A stretch of 42,924 nucleotides of DNA from Thiocystis minor (GTDB lineage: Bacteria > Pseudomonadota > Gammaproteobacteria > Chromatiales > Chromatiaceae): NCBI RefSeq assembly GCF_016653465.1, contig NZ_NHSQ01000037.1, forward strand, positions 1-42,924, given 5' to 3'. Below the pieces are notes generated by a model. The model had not been told where the DNA came from, did no database searches, and saw nothing but the letters and a program-made list of their open reading frames with translations. Position numbers and translations under genes: made by a program. Positions 34,582 to 42,924 of the stretch are shown here, piece after piece. The first letter of the stretch is position 1. Every line of letters begins with the position of its first letter.

Positions 34582-36318
34582 CAGCAATAACCGGCGAATA
34601 TCCCCCAGCAACTGCCCCAGCAGGACCGTGAAACGCGCCCCATCGGCCCCGTCGACGACGCGGTGATCGTAGGAAAGCGAGAGCGGCAGCAGCAGTCGCG
34701 GCGCGAACGCCTCGCCGTCCCAGACCGGTTTGATCGCGGAGCGGGAGACGCCGAGGATGGCGACCTCCGGAGCGTTGACGATGGGCGTGAAGGCGGTGCC
34801 GCCGATACCGCCGAGACTGGAGATGGAGAAGCAGCCGCCCTGCATGTCGCCAGGTAACAATTTGCCATCGCGCGCCTTGGCGCTCAAGTCGGCCAGTTCG
34901 CGGGCCAGGGCGTAAAGACTTTTCCGGTCCACGTCGCGTACCACGGGCACCAGCAGTCCCTTGGGGGTGTCGACCGCCACGCCGATATGCGTGAAACGTT
35001 TGTGGATCAGGTGTTCGCCATCGCCGCTCAGGGATGCCTTGAGGATCGGCATTCGTTGAAGCGCGCTGGCGACGGCCTTGAGCAGGAAGGGCAGGAAGGT
35101 GAGCTTGACGCCTTCCTTGGCGGCCGCCTCCTGCTGGCCCTTGCGGAAGGCTTCCAGTTCGGTGATGTCCGCCTCGTCGAATTGGGTGACATGCGGGACG
35201 GTGATCCAACTGCGATGCAAATGTCGACCGCTGATCTTCTTGATGCGCGGCAGTTCGGTCAGCTCGACCTCGCCGAAACGGGCGAAATCGATCTCGGGAG
35301 CCGAGGTGAGCTGGAAGGGCAGGGCGGTCGCGGAGGCGGCGCCCGCGCCCTGGGTCAGCGCCTGTTTGACGAAGTTCTGCACGTCGTCCTTGACCACGCG
35401 ACCCTTGGGGCCTGACCCCTTGACTCGCGCCAGGTCGACGCCGAGCTGGCGCGCGAAGCGGCGCACGCCGGGGCTGGCGTGTGGCTTACGGCCTTTGGCG
35501 ATGGCGGTCATATCCTCCGGACGCGGCAGCACCGGCGCCTGTCGGCGCTCGGCCTCGCCGTGTGCACGCACGCTGACGGTCGAGCGTTCGGCGGCGGTGT
35601 CGGGGATCGATGTAGCGGTCTGACTCGGCGTCGGTCGGGGCGACGGCCGCGAGGCGGTGTCCGCTTCCCTGGCTGCTGGCGGACTGGTCTCGGCGCCGGG
35701 TTCGGCGCGCAGGGTCAGGATCAGATCGCCGGGGTTCAGGGTATCGCCCAGCTTCACGACCACTTCCTCGACCACGCCCGCCTGGGGCGAGGGAATCTCC
35801 ATGGTCGCCTTGTCGGTCTCCAGCGTCAGCAGGGATTGATTGACCTCGATCCGGTCGCCGGGGGCGATCAGAATCTCGACCACCGGGACATCGCTGAAAT
35901 CGCCCACGTCCGGCAGGACGACCGAAACCGTCTCGCCACTGTCGGCGGATTTTCCAGCCGCTTTGGGTGCGGGCCGGGTCGCGGGCGCGGCGGCCGATGG
36001 CCGATGCGGTTGGACTTCCGGTGTCGCGACGGTTGGCTCCGCTGTCGGAGTCGTGGCCTCGCTTGCCTCCGCCGTCTCCGACACCTCAAGTGTCATCAGC
36101 AGGGCGCCTTGGCTGATTTTGTCTCCGACCTTGGTTGCAACATCCTTCACCACGCCGCTCTTGGGCGAGGGAATCTCGATGGTCGCCTTTTCGCTTTCCA
36201 GTGTGAGCACGGATTGCTCGGCTTCAATCCGGTCGCCGGGGGCGACCAGGATCTCGATCACCTCGACATTGGAAAAATCCCCGATGTCGGGCAGCAGAAT
36301 TTCTTCGACGGTTGCCAC
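34579..36318 (-). CDS. aceF: Pyruvate dehydrogenase E2, dihydrolipoamide acetyltransferase
   Basis: A 579-residue E2 core subunit that transfers acetyl groups to CoA. Two lipoyl domains carry Lys44 (ESEKATIEIP) and Lys170 (ETDKATMEIP); E. coli has three. Pro/Ala/Thr-rich linkers separate them. The E1/E3-binding domain is at about 279-317 (HASPGVRRFARQLGVDLARVKGSGPKGRVVKDD). The acetyltransferase domain ends with the catalytic motif His552-Arg-Val-Val-Asp556-Gly. Translation starts at GTG 36318, supported by AGGAGGA (36325-36331) eight bases upstream and by the lipoyl start ATVEEILLPDIGD. aceE ends 34 bases upstream. The TAA stop belongs to the palindromic element 34497-34581. Confidence 0.97.
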   Translation of the reverse strand: MATVEEILLPDIGDFSNVEVIEILVAPGDRIEAEQSVLTLESEKATIEIPSPKSGVVKDVATKVGDKISQGALLMTLEVSETAEASEATTPTAEPTVATPEVQPHRPSAAAPATRPAPKAAGKSADSGETVSVVLPDVGDFSDVPVVEILIAPGDRIEVNQSLLTLETDKATMEIPSPQAGVVEEVVVKLGDTLNPGDLILTLRAEPGAETSPPAAREADTASRPSPRPTPSQTATSIPDTAAERSTVSVRAHGEAERRQAPVLPRPEDMTAIAKGRKPHASPGVRRFARQLGVDLARVKGSGPKGRVVKDDVQNFVKQALTQGAGAASATALPFQLTSAPEIDFARFGEVELTELPRIKKISGRHLHRSWITVPHVTQFDEADITELEAFRKGQQEAAAKEGVKLTFLPFLLKAVASALQRMPILKASLSGDGEHLIHKRFTHIGVAVDTPKGLLVPVVRDVDRKSLYALARELADLSAKARDGKLLPGDMQGGCFSISSLGGIGGTAFTPIVNAPEVAILGVSRSAIKPVWDGEAFAPRLLLPLSLSYDHRVVDGADGARFTVLLGQLLGDIRRLLL

Positions 36319-36352
36319 GCTGTGTCCTCCTGGGCCTGTGTTGCCGGGTGCT

Positions 36353-39007
36353 TCAAACCGTGACCGGGTTGGGCTTATCCGGGTCGATGCGGTACTTCGC
36401 GATGGCTTCTGAGACCATCGTCGTGGGGATTTCCCCTTCGTCCGCCAGTGCCTTGAGCGCGGCGATCGCCACGTAATATCGATTGACCTCGAAGAATTTG
36501 CGCAGTTGACTGCGCATGTCGCTGCGTCCGAAACCGTCGGTTCCCAATACCAGATAGCGGCGGGGAACATAGGGTCGGATCTGATCGGCATAGGTGCGCA
36601 TGTAGTCGGTGGCCGCGACGATGGGGCCGCGCGTTCCGGCCAGTTGGGCCTCGACATAGGTGGTGCGCTGTTCCTGCTCGGGATGCAGCATGTTCCAGCG
36701 CTCCACGTCGATGCCCTCGCGCCGCAGCTCGTTGAAGCTGGTCACGCTCCAAACCGCCGAACCGACATCGAAATCCTTTTCCAGCAGGTCGGCGGCGGCG
36801 AGCACCTCGCGCAAAATGGTGCCGGCGCCAAGCAACTGGACGCGATGGCTACGCTCCTCGCCGCGCTGGACGCGATACATGCCCCTGAGAATGTCCGCCT
36901 CGCTGCCCTCGGGCATGGCCGGCTGGACATAGTTCTCGTTCATCGCCGTGATGTAATAGAAAACGTTTTCCTTCTCCTGGTACATCCGTCGCAGTCCGTC
37001 CTGGACGATGACCGCCATCTCGTAGGCGTAGGCAGGATCGTAAGTGACACAGTTGGGGATGGTGGAGGCCAGGATCGGGCTGTGTCCGTCCTGATGTTGC
37101 AAACCCTCGCCGGCGAGCGTGGTGCGCCCGGCGGTGCCGCCAATCAGGAAACCGCGCGCGCGCATGTCGCCCGCCGCCCACGCCAGATCGCCGATGCGCT
37201 GGAAACCGAACATGGAGTAATAGATATAGAAGGGAATCATGCTCTGACCATGATTGGCATAGGCCGTGGCCGCCGCGATCCAGGACGACATGGCGCCGGC
37301 CTCGTTGATCCCTTCCTGAAGAATCTGTCCTTTCTTGTCCTCGCGGTAATACATCACCTGATCGGAGTCCACCGGCTCGTAGAGCTGACCCTGCGAGGCA
37401 TAGATGCCGAGCTGGCGGAACATGCCTTCCATGCCGAAGGTGCGGGCCTCGTCCGGCACGATGGGGACGACATACTTCCCGATCCCTTTATCGCGGATGA
37501 TCATCGTCATCAGGCGCACCAGCGCCATGGTGGTCGACATCTCCTTGTCGCCGCTGCCTTCGAGCAGCGACGCGAAGGCGTCGAGCCCCGGTACCTCAAG
37601 CGGCGCGGCCTCGTCGCGGCGGGCCGGCAGGAAACCGCCGAGCCGTTCGCGAACCTTGTGCAGATACTGGATCTCTTCACTATCGGCCGGTGGCTTGTAG
37701 AAAGGGGCCGCGCCGATCCGATCGTCCGAGATCGGGATATTGAAGCGGTCGCGGAACGCCTTGAGGTGGGTCTCGCCCATCTTCTTCTGCGAATGGGTGA
37801 TGTTCATCCCCTCGCCAGCCACGCCCATGCCATAGCCCTTGACCGTCTTGGCCAGGATGACGGTGGGCTTGCCGTTGGCCGTCATCGCCTGAGCATAGGC
37901 GGCATAGACCTTGACCGGATCATGCCCGCCGCGATTGAGACGCCAGATGTCCTCGTCGGTCATGTTGGCGACCATTTCCTTGAGTTCGGGGTATTTGCCG
38001 AAGAAATGCTCGCGGGTGTAGGCGCCGCCCCGCGCCTTGTAGGTCTGATAGTCGCCGTCGACGCACTCTTCCATGCGCTTGAGCAGCAGGCCCTGTTTGT
38101 CGCGCGCCAGCAGCGGATCCCAATAGCTGCCCCAGATCACCTTGATGACGTTCCAGCCGGCGCCGCGGAAGACGGCTTCGAGTTCCTGGATGATCTTGCC
38201 GTTGCCGCGTACTGGACCGTCGAGCCGCTGGAGATTGCAGTTGACGACGAACACCAGGTTATCCAGTCGCTCGCGGGCGGCCAGCGAGATGGCGCCGAGC
38301 GACTCGGGTTCGTCCATCTCGCCGTCCCCCAGGAAGGCCCAGACCTTGCGCTCGGCGGTATTGACCACTTCGCGGTCGCGCAGATAGCGCATGAAGCGCG
38401 CCTGATAGATGGCCATCAGGGGGCCGAGCCCCATCGAAACCGTGGGGAACTGCCAGAAATTGGGCATCAGCCAGGGATGCGGATAGGAGGAGAGCCCCTG
38501 TCCATCCACTTCCTGCCGGAAACCGTAGAGCTGCTCCTCGCTGAGACGACCCTCAAGGAAGGCGCGGGCATAGATGCCGGGCGCCGAATGACCCTGGAAG
38601 AACACCAAATCGCCGCCGTGATCCTTGTCGCGGGCGTGCAGAAAATGGGTGTAGGCGATATCGAACAGGGTCGCCGAGGAGGCGAAACTGGAGATGTGTC
38701 CGCCCAGTTCGGTCGACAGACGATTGGCCTGGACCACCATCGCCATCGCGTTCCAGCGCACGAAGGAGCGGATGCGCCGCTCCATGGCCCGGTCCCCGGG
38801 GAAGGGCTCCTGGCGCTGCACGGGGATGGTGTTCAGATAGGCGGTGTTGGCGCTGTAGGGCAGATAGGCCCCGGAACGGCGCGCCTTGTCGATCAGGCGC
38901 TCCAGCAGAAAATGGGCGCGTTCGACGCCTTCGTTTTCCAGCACGGCGTCGAGCGAGTCGAGCCATTCCTGTGTCTCTTGAGGATCGATGTCGGGCTTGT
39001 TGATCAT
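36353..39007 (-). CDS. aceE: Pyruvate dehydrogenase E1 component, homodimeric
   Basis: An 884-residue thiamine-diphosphate enzyme (E. coli 887) that decarboxylates pyruvate and acetylates the E2 lipoyl group. The TPP-binding motif GDGEMDEPES lies near residue 230 and ends in the conserved NCNLQRLDGPV. The start MINKPDIDPQETQEWLDSLD at 39007 matches the family; the frame remains open to 39133 without similarity. The Shine-Dalgarno is weak (GGGAA). It is the first gene of the aceEF operon; the 29-bp palindrome copy 2 lies about 110 bases upstream in the promoter region. I did not identify a PdhR site. Confidence 0.97.
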   Translation of the reverse strand: MINKPDIDPQETQEWLDSLDAVLENEGVERAHFLLERLIDKARRSGAYLPYSANTAYLNTIPVQRQEPFPGDRAMERRIRSFVRWNAMAMVVQANRLSTELGGHISSFASSATLFDIAYTHFLHARDKDHGGDLVFFQGHSAPGIYARAFLEGRLSEEQLYGFRQEVDGQGLSSYPHPWLMPNFWQFPTVSMGLGPLMAIYQARFMRYLRDREVVNTAERKVWAFLGDGEMDEPESLGAISLAARERLDNLVFVVNCNLQRLDGPVRGNGKIIQELEAVFRGAGWNVIKVIWGSYWDPLLARDKQGLLLKRMEECVDGDYQTYKARGGAYTREHFFGKYPELKEMVANMTDEDIWRLNRGGHDPVKVYAAYAQAMTANGKPTVILAKTVKGYGMGVAGEGMNITHSQKKMGETHLKAFRDRFNIPISDDRIGAAPFYKPPADSEEIQYLHKVRERLGGFLPARRDEAAPLEVPGLDAFASLLEGSGDKEMSTTMALVRLMTMIIRDKGIGKYVVPIVPDEARTFGMEGMFRQLGIYASQGQLYEPVDSDQVMYYREDKKGQILQEGINEAGAMSSWIAAATAYANHGQSMIPFYIYYSMFGFQRIGDLAWAAGDMRARGFLIGGTAGRTTLAGEGLQHQDGHSPILASTIPNCVTYDPAYAYEMAVIVQDGLRRMYQEKENVFYYITAMNENYVQPAMPEGSEADILRGMYRVQRGEERSHRVQLLGAGTILREVLAAADLLEKDFDVGSAVWSVTSFNELRREGIDVERWNMLHPEQEQRTTYVEAQLAGTRGPIVAATDYMRTYADQIRPYVPRRYLVLGTDGFGRSDMRSQLRKFFEVNRYYVAIAALKALADEGEIPTTMVSEAIAKYRIDPDKPNPVTV

Positions 39008-39118
39008 GGTATTTCCCGGAAAGCGTTCAAAGCAGGCGGTACAAGCGATACAGCGATTATATCGCAGCCGTCTTTCTGCAATGCTAAGAATTCGGTAGGA
39101 CAATCCGAGGGAACGGTT

Positions 39119-39147
39119 GTAGAGACAGGGCATTGCCCTGCCTCTAC
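39119..39147. repeat. 29-bp dispersed palindrome, copy 2
   Basis: Arms GTAGAGACAGGGCA (39119-39132) and TGCCCTGCCTCTAC (39134-39147) flank a single T, with one mismatch. It shares length, centre and 25 of 29 bases with the copy at 6222-6250. It lies between the stop of the Gln/Gly-rich protein gene and the aceE start, and could end transcription coming from upstream or be a REP-like unit. Confidence 0.8.
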
Positions 39148-39188
39148 GGGGGTGCGCGGGTTTTTCTGGAGGGTGCTTACCTCACCGA

Positions 39189-39821
39189 CTAACCATTGCG
39201 CATCACCACCGGCAGGCTCGCCAGATTCACGGTGCCGTACTGGCTGGTGAAGGTGATGGACGAGCCGCCGCCCTGCTGCTGGGAGAAACCGCCGATCTGA
39301 TGGTCGAGGGTGTCATAGACCCAGCAACTGCCGCCGGTGTCCACGGCCAGGCGGCGGGCGTTGGCGAAATAGGCATATTTGACGTTGTTCTGTGAGCCGG
39401 TGGCGCTGGGCGAGCCGAGTTCGGCGGGCCACCAGTTGACTGACGGGTCCGGGACGAAGAGGCTGGACTGGCCCTGAAAACCGCCCGCGGTCTGGCTCTG
39501 GTAGCCCGCGCCCCCCTGGTTCTGAGACTGAAAACTGCCGCTCTGGAGCAATCCGGGCTGGCGCGCCAGGACGCCCGCGAGATCGTTGCACAGCGAGTCG
39601 ACACGGCCCTTCAGCGCATGGTTGAACATGTCGCCGAGCATGATCATGCCGCCCTGCATCCATTGGCCGCCGCCGCCGAATTCGGGATGGCCGAATTGGG
39701 CCATGGAGCCGTTGCCGTGCAGGACGGCGAACAGCATGTGGGTGACGGCGTCGGTGCTGAAGCCGTGACGCTGGGCCAGCTCGGAGACGAGATTTTGACC
39801 TTCGGGTGTGAGTTGCTGCAT
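39189..39821 (-). CDS. Gln/Gly-rich protein of unknown function
   Basis: A 210-residue protein without signal peptide or membrane segment. The N-terminal ~95 residues (MQQLTPEGQNLVSELAQRHGFSTDAVTHMLFAVLHGNGSMAQF, then GGGGQWMQGGMIMLGDMFNHALKGRVDSLCNDLAGVL) form a helical domain. A low-complexity Gln/Gly/Ser linker follows (SGSFQSQNQGGAGYQSQTAG). The C-terminal region (NNVKYAYFANARRLAVDTGG, then VYDTLDHQIGGFSQQQGGG) looks like a small beta domain of the SHOCT-neighbour type. I recognise the pattern as a conserved protein of purple sulfur bacteria and relatives, but it has no known role. The start at 39821 is preferred because CAGG lies about 8 bases upstream; ATG 39827 is also possible. Confidence 0.75.
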   Translation of the reverse strand: MQQLTPEGQNLVSELAQRHGFSTDAVTHMLFAVLHGNGSMAQFGHPEFGGGGQWMQGGMIMLGDMFNHALKGRVDSLCNDLAGVLARQPGLLQSGSFQSQNQGGAGYQSQTAGGFQGQSSLFVPDPSVNWWPAELGSPSATGSQNNVKYAYFANARRLAVDTGGSCWVYDTLDHQIGGFSQQQGGGSSITFTSQYGTVNLASLPVVMRNG

Positions 39822-39873
39822 GTGCATGGCCTGGTGAGGTTGGAGTCGAATACAGGCTAGCACGCGCGGATGA

Positions 39874-40668
39874 TTACAAGCGATTTTCCATGATCAGGAA
39901 CCAGGGACGCCTTGGCGCCGGCTGCAGGCGTCCCTGGCTATCCAGCTCCAGGGTCGTGCGAGACACCGAGTTGCGGACGTTGCCGCCGATCGCCTCCAGG
40001 GTCCGGGGGGTCTTGGCGACCACCAGGTCGCAATGGGTGCTGGCGCCATTGAGTGCCCTGGCGCTGGTATAGCCATTGATGGTTCTCGGGCGGGACGTGC
40101 CGCGGGAGGCGCAGATCAGATCGCCTGGCTGGGGGCTGTAATCCATGATCCGGCGGGGGACGAACCAGCGGCCCGGATAGCCGGCTTCGTCGATCATGCT
40201 GGCGAGATAGACCCAATGCGAATCCGACCGGCGAAACTGGCTCTCGGGGACGCCGGCCGACTGCATCACCCAACTCATGAAGGCGGCGGACCAGGGCTGC
40301 TGACAATCCATGCCGTCCAATCGCGGTTTGCCGACCGCGCGCCAGTAGGCATTGACCCGGCCGCTGTGGCGCCCGCCGTCGTCCTCCCAGGATCCGACAT
40401 GCGGGATGCTTTCCTCGGATCCTTTTAACACCACGGTCTGACGGTCGAAAAACTCCCATTCGCGAGTGGCACGGGAAATCATCGCCTGTTTGAGTCTGGC
40501 GTTGGAGGCGGGCGCCGATCCAATCCTGGCTCCCGCCCAGGTTCCGGATTTGTCCCTGGAGTCGGCCTCGGGGGTCTGGGGAGTGGTTCCGCAGGACGCC
40601 AGCGCGAGACAGAACGGGATGAGCAGGGCCAGTCTTGACCATTTCCAAACGGTGGATTGGATCGGCAC
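39874..40668 (-). CDS. DUF2272-family lipoprotein, NlpC/CHAP-like
   Basis: A 264-residue product with signal and lipobox LALASC, lipid Cys26. The body matches DUF2272: RVNAYWRAVG, DCQQPWSAAFMSWVMQSAGV, SHWVYLASMIDEAG and MDYSPQPGDLICASR. Cys122 in the helix start DCQQPWSAAF and His212 in ASTHCDLVV have the order and spacing of the Cys-His pair of NlpC/P60 and CHAP peptidoglycan hydrolases, so a cell-wall amidase or peptidase is plausible. This is inference from the pattern. Start is GTG 40668 (VPIQSTVWKWSRL), with AGGAG about 12 bases upstream, a little far. The gene lies 100 bases after the exported transglutaminase-like gene, in the same direction. Confidence 0.8.
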   Translation of the reverse strand: MPIQSTVWKWSRLALLIPFCLALASCGTTPQTPEADSRDKSGTWAGARIGSAPASNARLKQAMISRATREWEFFDRQTVVLKGSEESIPHVGSWEDDGGRHSGRVNAYWRAVGKPRLDGMDCQQPWSAAFMSWVMQSAGVPESQFRRSDSHWVYLASMIDEAGYPGRWFVPRRIMDYSPQPGDLICASRGTSRPRTINGYTSARALNGASTHCDLVVAKTPRTLEAIGGNVRNSVSRTTLELDSQGRLQPAPRRPWFLIMENRL

Positions 40669-40768
40669 GGCGTGGTGAACTCCTGATGGTTGTCGGGGGG
40701 ATGGGGTCGCCGTGTGGGAGGCGTCGATCCGGGTGGTTTCAATCATCGGACTCCGGCGAACCGTCGCG

Positions 40769-42544
40769 CTATCGCGGCGGTCTGACGGTGTCGCGGAACC
40801 AGGGGCGGTATTCCTCCATGCGCGCCCGCTGATCCGCCGGCGCCCGCCGGCGGCAGGTGGCGCCGTCCGGGGAATCCGCTGAAGCGCCCCAACGACGCTC
40901 GATGCAATCGTTGGGGTTATAGCCCACTTCCAGCCCCGACCGGCGGGCATAAATCTCCCGGAGACTGAGCCGCCAGGGGCTGCCGTCGCTGCGCCTGTAG
41001 GTGATGAACTGCTCGTCGAGACGCCGGTCATGGATCTGTTCGATCCGCGCGGCGGCGCTCTCCGGGCTCATGCCTCGCAGGACGTAGAGTCGCGGATAGC
41101 GGCGGATGCGCTCGGGCAGACCTTCCAGCACCTTCATGGCGATCAGCAGACGCATGTCGCGCGAGGGGGTCGCGTAGTCCTCCCAGGGGCCGGTGGTCTC
41201 GAAGATGGCCGGACCGCTCGGCATGGGGACGGTGGCGGGATGGGCGCGCATGAAGGTCTCGCCGTTGTCCACCGAGGTCAGGCGGGTCTCAAGCTGCTCC
41301 ATCAGCGCCGCCAGGGTCGACTCGTAAGCGCTCTCGGGCGCGAGCCCGGCGGGGTTGATGAGTTGCTCCAGGCGCGCATAAAAGTCCGCGGGCGCCAGCG
41401 CGGCCTGTTCGGTGGAGTAGGGCGGCAGGCCGGATGCGCCATCCAAGGCGCCGTTGGGCAGTGCGCGCACGCCCGACGCGCTCCGCACCAGCGGCCGGAA
41501 GGCCTTGAAACCGGGACCGCTGCTCGGGGTCTGGGCGAACAGGAAGGTACCCTCCCAGAAGCGCTTGCGGGTCACCGAGTTGTCCGGCTGGGCGTCGACC
41601 GCGAGCAGGAGTCCGCTCTGTCCGCCGCGCGGGGCGATCCACTTGACCACCACCAGAATGTGACCATAGGGGTCGGCATAGACCGTGCCGGGCCACAGGC
41701 TCGCGCGCGTGAGCGGAACCGGATAAAAGTCCGTGGCCTCGTCCCCCAGGCCCGTGCGGGCGCTGCCGGAGTGGACCGTGTCGACGATCCGCCGACTGGC
41801 CTCCCGGAAGGTGGCGAGCGGCGCTGGGGCGGCGGCGAAACGTCCCTCGACGATCGGCTGTTCGCAGCGCGGCGGGCTGTTGCGGCTGCCGCGGCTACAG
41901 GCGCGGTAGGCGACGGGCAGGCCCAGCTTCCAGGCGAAATAGCCGCGCAGAAAATAGGGCAGGTCGGCGCAGTCCGGCTCGGCGGGGAGCCGGTTGTCCT
42001 CGCTCGCGCTGAGATAGTTAAACAAAAAATTTCGCTCGGGATCGCGCAGCAGGGGCGCCAGCGAATCGAAGCTCATGGATTGATCGGGCGGCGCGTCGAA
42101 CAGATGTTCGATCCAGGCCGAGTAGAGCGCCTCGGTCGCCAGATCCCACTCGCCGCCGCTCCGCTCTCCCGCCGGACCCCCGACCTCGGCCTCGGCGCAG
42201 GCGACCGCCCGACCGTTGCGGATCGCCTCGATGCGATAGGTTCCCGCGCTGGGGCGAAACAGCGTGCCGTAGAGCGACCAGGGCGGCCCGCCGTTCTGGC
42301 TGCTTCGCAGGTCGGTCTGACCGCCCGCGGGATCGGTGACGAGCAGCCGATCCAGCGCGCCGTCGGTCGCGACCGCCAGCACCTCCAGCGGTTCTCCGGG
42401 GCGGGGGCGCAGCGGCGCGGTCCAGACGCGGGCCTGCCCGCCCGGCTGGCAGTCCGGCGCGGCTGCGGCGGAGACAGGAAGGATGAACCCGGTGATCAAA
42501 AAGGTCGCCGTCAGCAACGACAGCAGGATGGGGCGCGATGGCAT
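40769..42544 (-). CDS. Exported protein with transglutaminase-like Cys-His-Asp pattern
   Basis: A 591-residue exported protein: signal peptide MPSRPILLSLLTATFLITGFILPVSAAAA with cleavage around 27-29. Residues 40-120 look like a beta-sandwich (EPLEVLAVATDGALDRLLVTD, then SAGTYRIEAIRNG). In the centre, Cys192 begins the helix DCADLPYFLRGYFAWKLGLPVAY, His295 lies in YADPYGHILVVVKWI, and Asp317 in LLLAVDAQPD; this Cys...His...Asp order and context is that of transglutaminase/NlpC-type thiol hydrolases. A second conserved block is at 500-590 (RSGLEVGYNPNDCIERRWGA). No family name is assigned. With the DUF2272 lipoprotein next door it may work on cell-wall peptides. The start at ATG 42544 has an unclear ribosome binding site. 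Confidence 0.75.
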   Translation of the reverse strand: MPSRPILLSLLTATFLITGFILPVSAAAAPDCQPGGQARVWTAPLRPRPGEPLEVLAVATDGALDRLLVTDPAGGQTDLRSSQNGGPPWSLYGTLFRPSAGTYRIEAIRNGRAVACAEAEVGGPAGERSGGEWDLATEALYSAWIEHLFDAPPDQSMSFDSLAPLLRDPERNFLFNYLSASEDNRLPAEPDCADLPYFLRGYFAWKLGLPVAYRACSRGSRNSPPRCEQPIVEGRFAAAPAPLATFREASRRIVDTVHSGSARTGLGDEATDFYPVPLTRASLWPGTVYADPYGHILVVVKWIAPRGGQSGLLLAVDAQPDNSVTRKRFWEGTFLFAQTPSSGPGFKAFRPLVRSASGVRALPNGALDGASGLPPYSTEQAALAPADFYARLEQLINPAGLAPESAYESTLAALMEQLETRLTSVDNGETFMRAHPATVPMPSGPAIFETTGPWEDYATPSRDMRLLIAMKVLEGLPERIRRYPRLYVLRGMSPESAAARIEQIHDRRLDEQFITYRRSDGSPWRLSLREIYARRSGLEVGYNPNDCIERRWGASADSPDGATCRRRAPADQRARMEEYRPWFRDTVRPPR

Positions 42545-42924
42545 CGTCTATCACCGTGATCGGAATCGGTAGCGTGCGAGTGTACCCCGACCGACCGCCC
42601 GCGGGCGAGCCAGCGGCCATGACGGTTCCGGTCGGCGTTCATGCCGGTTGCCCGGTCGTTGATGCTTGCGGGCAAGCGCCGCGATGCCGGGTCGCGTGTG
42701 CGCGCTCAACTGCGGTTTCAGGCGATTTTTGGAAAGGCTTATACTTAACGGATTGCGCTGAGCGCGGTTTAACCCGGATATTTCATAGACCTGTGGGCAG
42801 GTCCAGAAACCGACGATCTTGGTGGGGTTCAAAGGCGATTCAGTCGCCAGGAGGGGGGCCGACGCGGGCGAAGCGGGCGGATTGAACCCTTGACGGTCGG
42901 AACAGGGCGGCCTGGGCGCCCTGG
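42545..42924. other. Right-edge region, no gene supported
   Basis: These 380 bases contain no convincing coding frame on either strand. GAGCGCGGTTTAACCCGG at about 42768-42785 resembles the right end of the palindromic family (GCGCGGTTTA), and TTAACCCGGATATTTCATAG that follows could be the end of an insertion sequence that continues beyond the window; this is only a guess from appearance. The bases after 42850 are purine-rich with GGGCG runs and look non-coding. Confidence 0.4.

Noticed and set aside
36506-39250. A 914-codon plus-strand open frame opposite aceE
   Set aside because: Strongly conserved aceE motifs lie on the minus strand; the plus frame is a compositional shadow.
42772-42924. 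Insertion sequence end at the right edge
   Set aside because: No transposase frame is visible and only one end could be present; the resemblance of TTAACCCGGATATTTCATAG to an element end is from memory and cannot be tested here.

Overview
This is a GC-rich (roughly 60-65 % GC by eye) gammaproteobacterial chromosome segment. The cysS, hldE-waaA, dtd, ppiB and homodimeric aceE genes are all of gammaproteobacterial type. The mix with phosphoketolase, glycogen phosphorylase and PAS-rich kinases fits a purple sulfur bacterium (Chromatiaceae) or close relative; that placement is inference from gene content. No rRNA, tRNA, CRISPR array or complete insertion sequence was found.

Layout. 0-6 kb: end of an MNT-type nucleotidyltransferase, pip-dtd, a secreted coiled-coil protein, a lipoprotein plus aspartyl-protease pair, a Cys-rich lipoprotein and cysS. 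6-13 kb: a very large soluble hybrid histidine kinase with two HPt domains (the first lacks its histidine), a response-regulator stub, ppiB and a chemoreceptor. 13-19 kb: hldE-waaA for LPS inner core, an isochorismatase-fold hydrolase and exported proteins. 19-24 kb: a four-gene minus-strand operon, small membrane protein -> transporter-fused histidine kinase -> lone receiver -> CBS/DUF294 nucleotidyltransferase, with a decayed kinase diverging from it. 25 kb: a vapBC toxin-antitoxin pair. 25.6-39 kb: a central-carbon block on the minus strand, in transcription order aceE, aceF, pfkA, lpd, xfp, glgP, interrupted by a dead DNA methyltransferase and a MITE-like element. 39-42.5 kb: three envelope/unknown genes, two with thiol-hydrolase-like residue patterns.

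How the genes fit together. Glycogen phosphorylase and phosphofructokinase feed glycolysis, phosphoketolase makes acetyl-phosphate, and the pyruvate dehydrogenase genes make acetyl-CoA. The transporter-linked kinase operon resembles CrbS/CbrA-type carbon-source sensing systems, so the window is rich in acetyl-unit metabolism and its possible control.

The most unusual content is non-coding. A family of about 85-bp palindromic elements (TAAACCGCGTC ... GACGCGGTTTA) has four full-length copies and at least two partial ones here. In three cases (dtd, xfp, aceF) the terminal TAA of the element is the stop codon of the gene, always in the same orientation. There is also a 237-bp AT-rich MITE-like element with 21-bp terminal inverted repeats, a pair of 29-bp palindromes with a compensatory base change, and GACAAC hexamer arrays at two loci.
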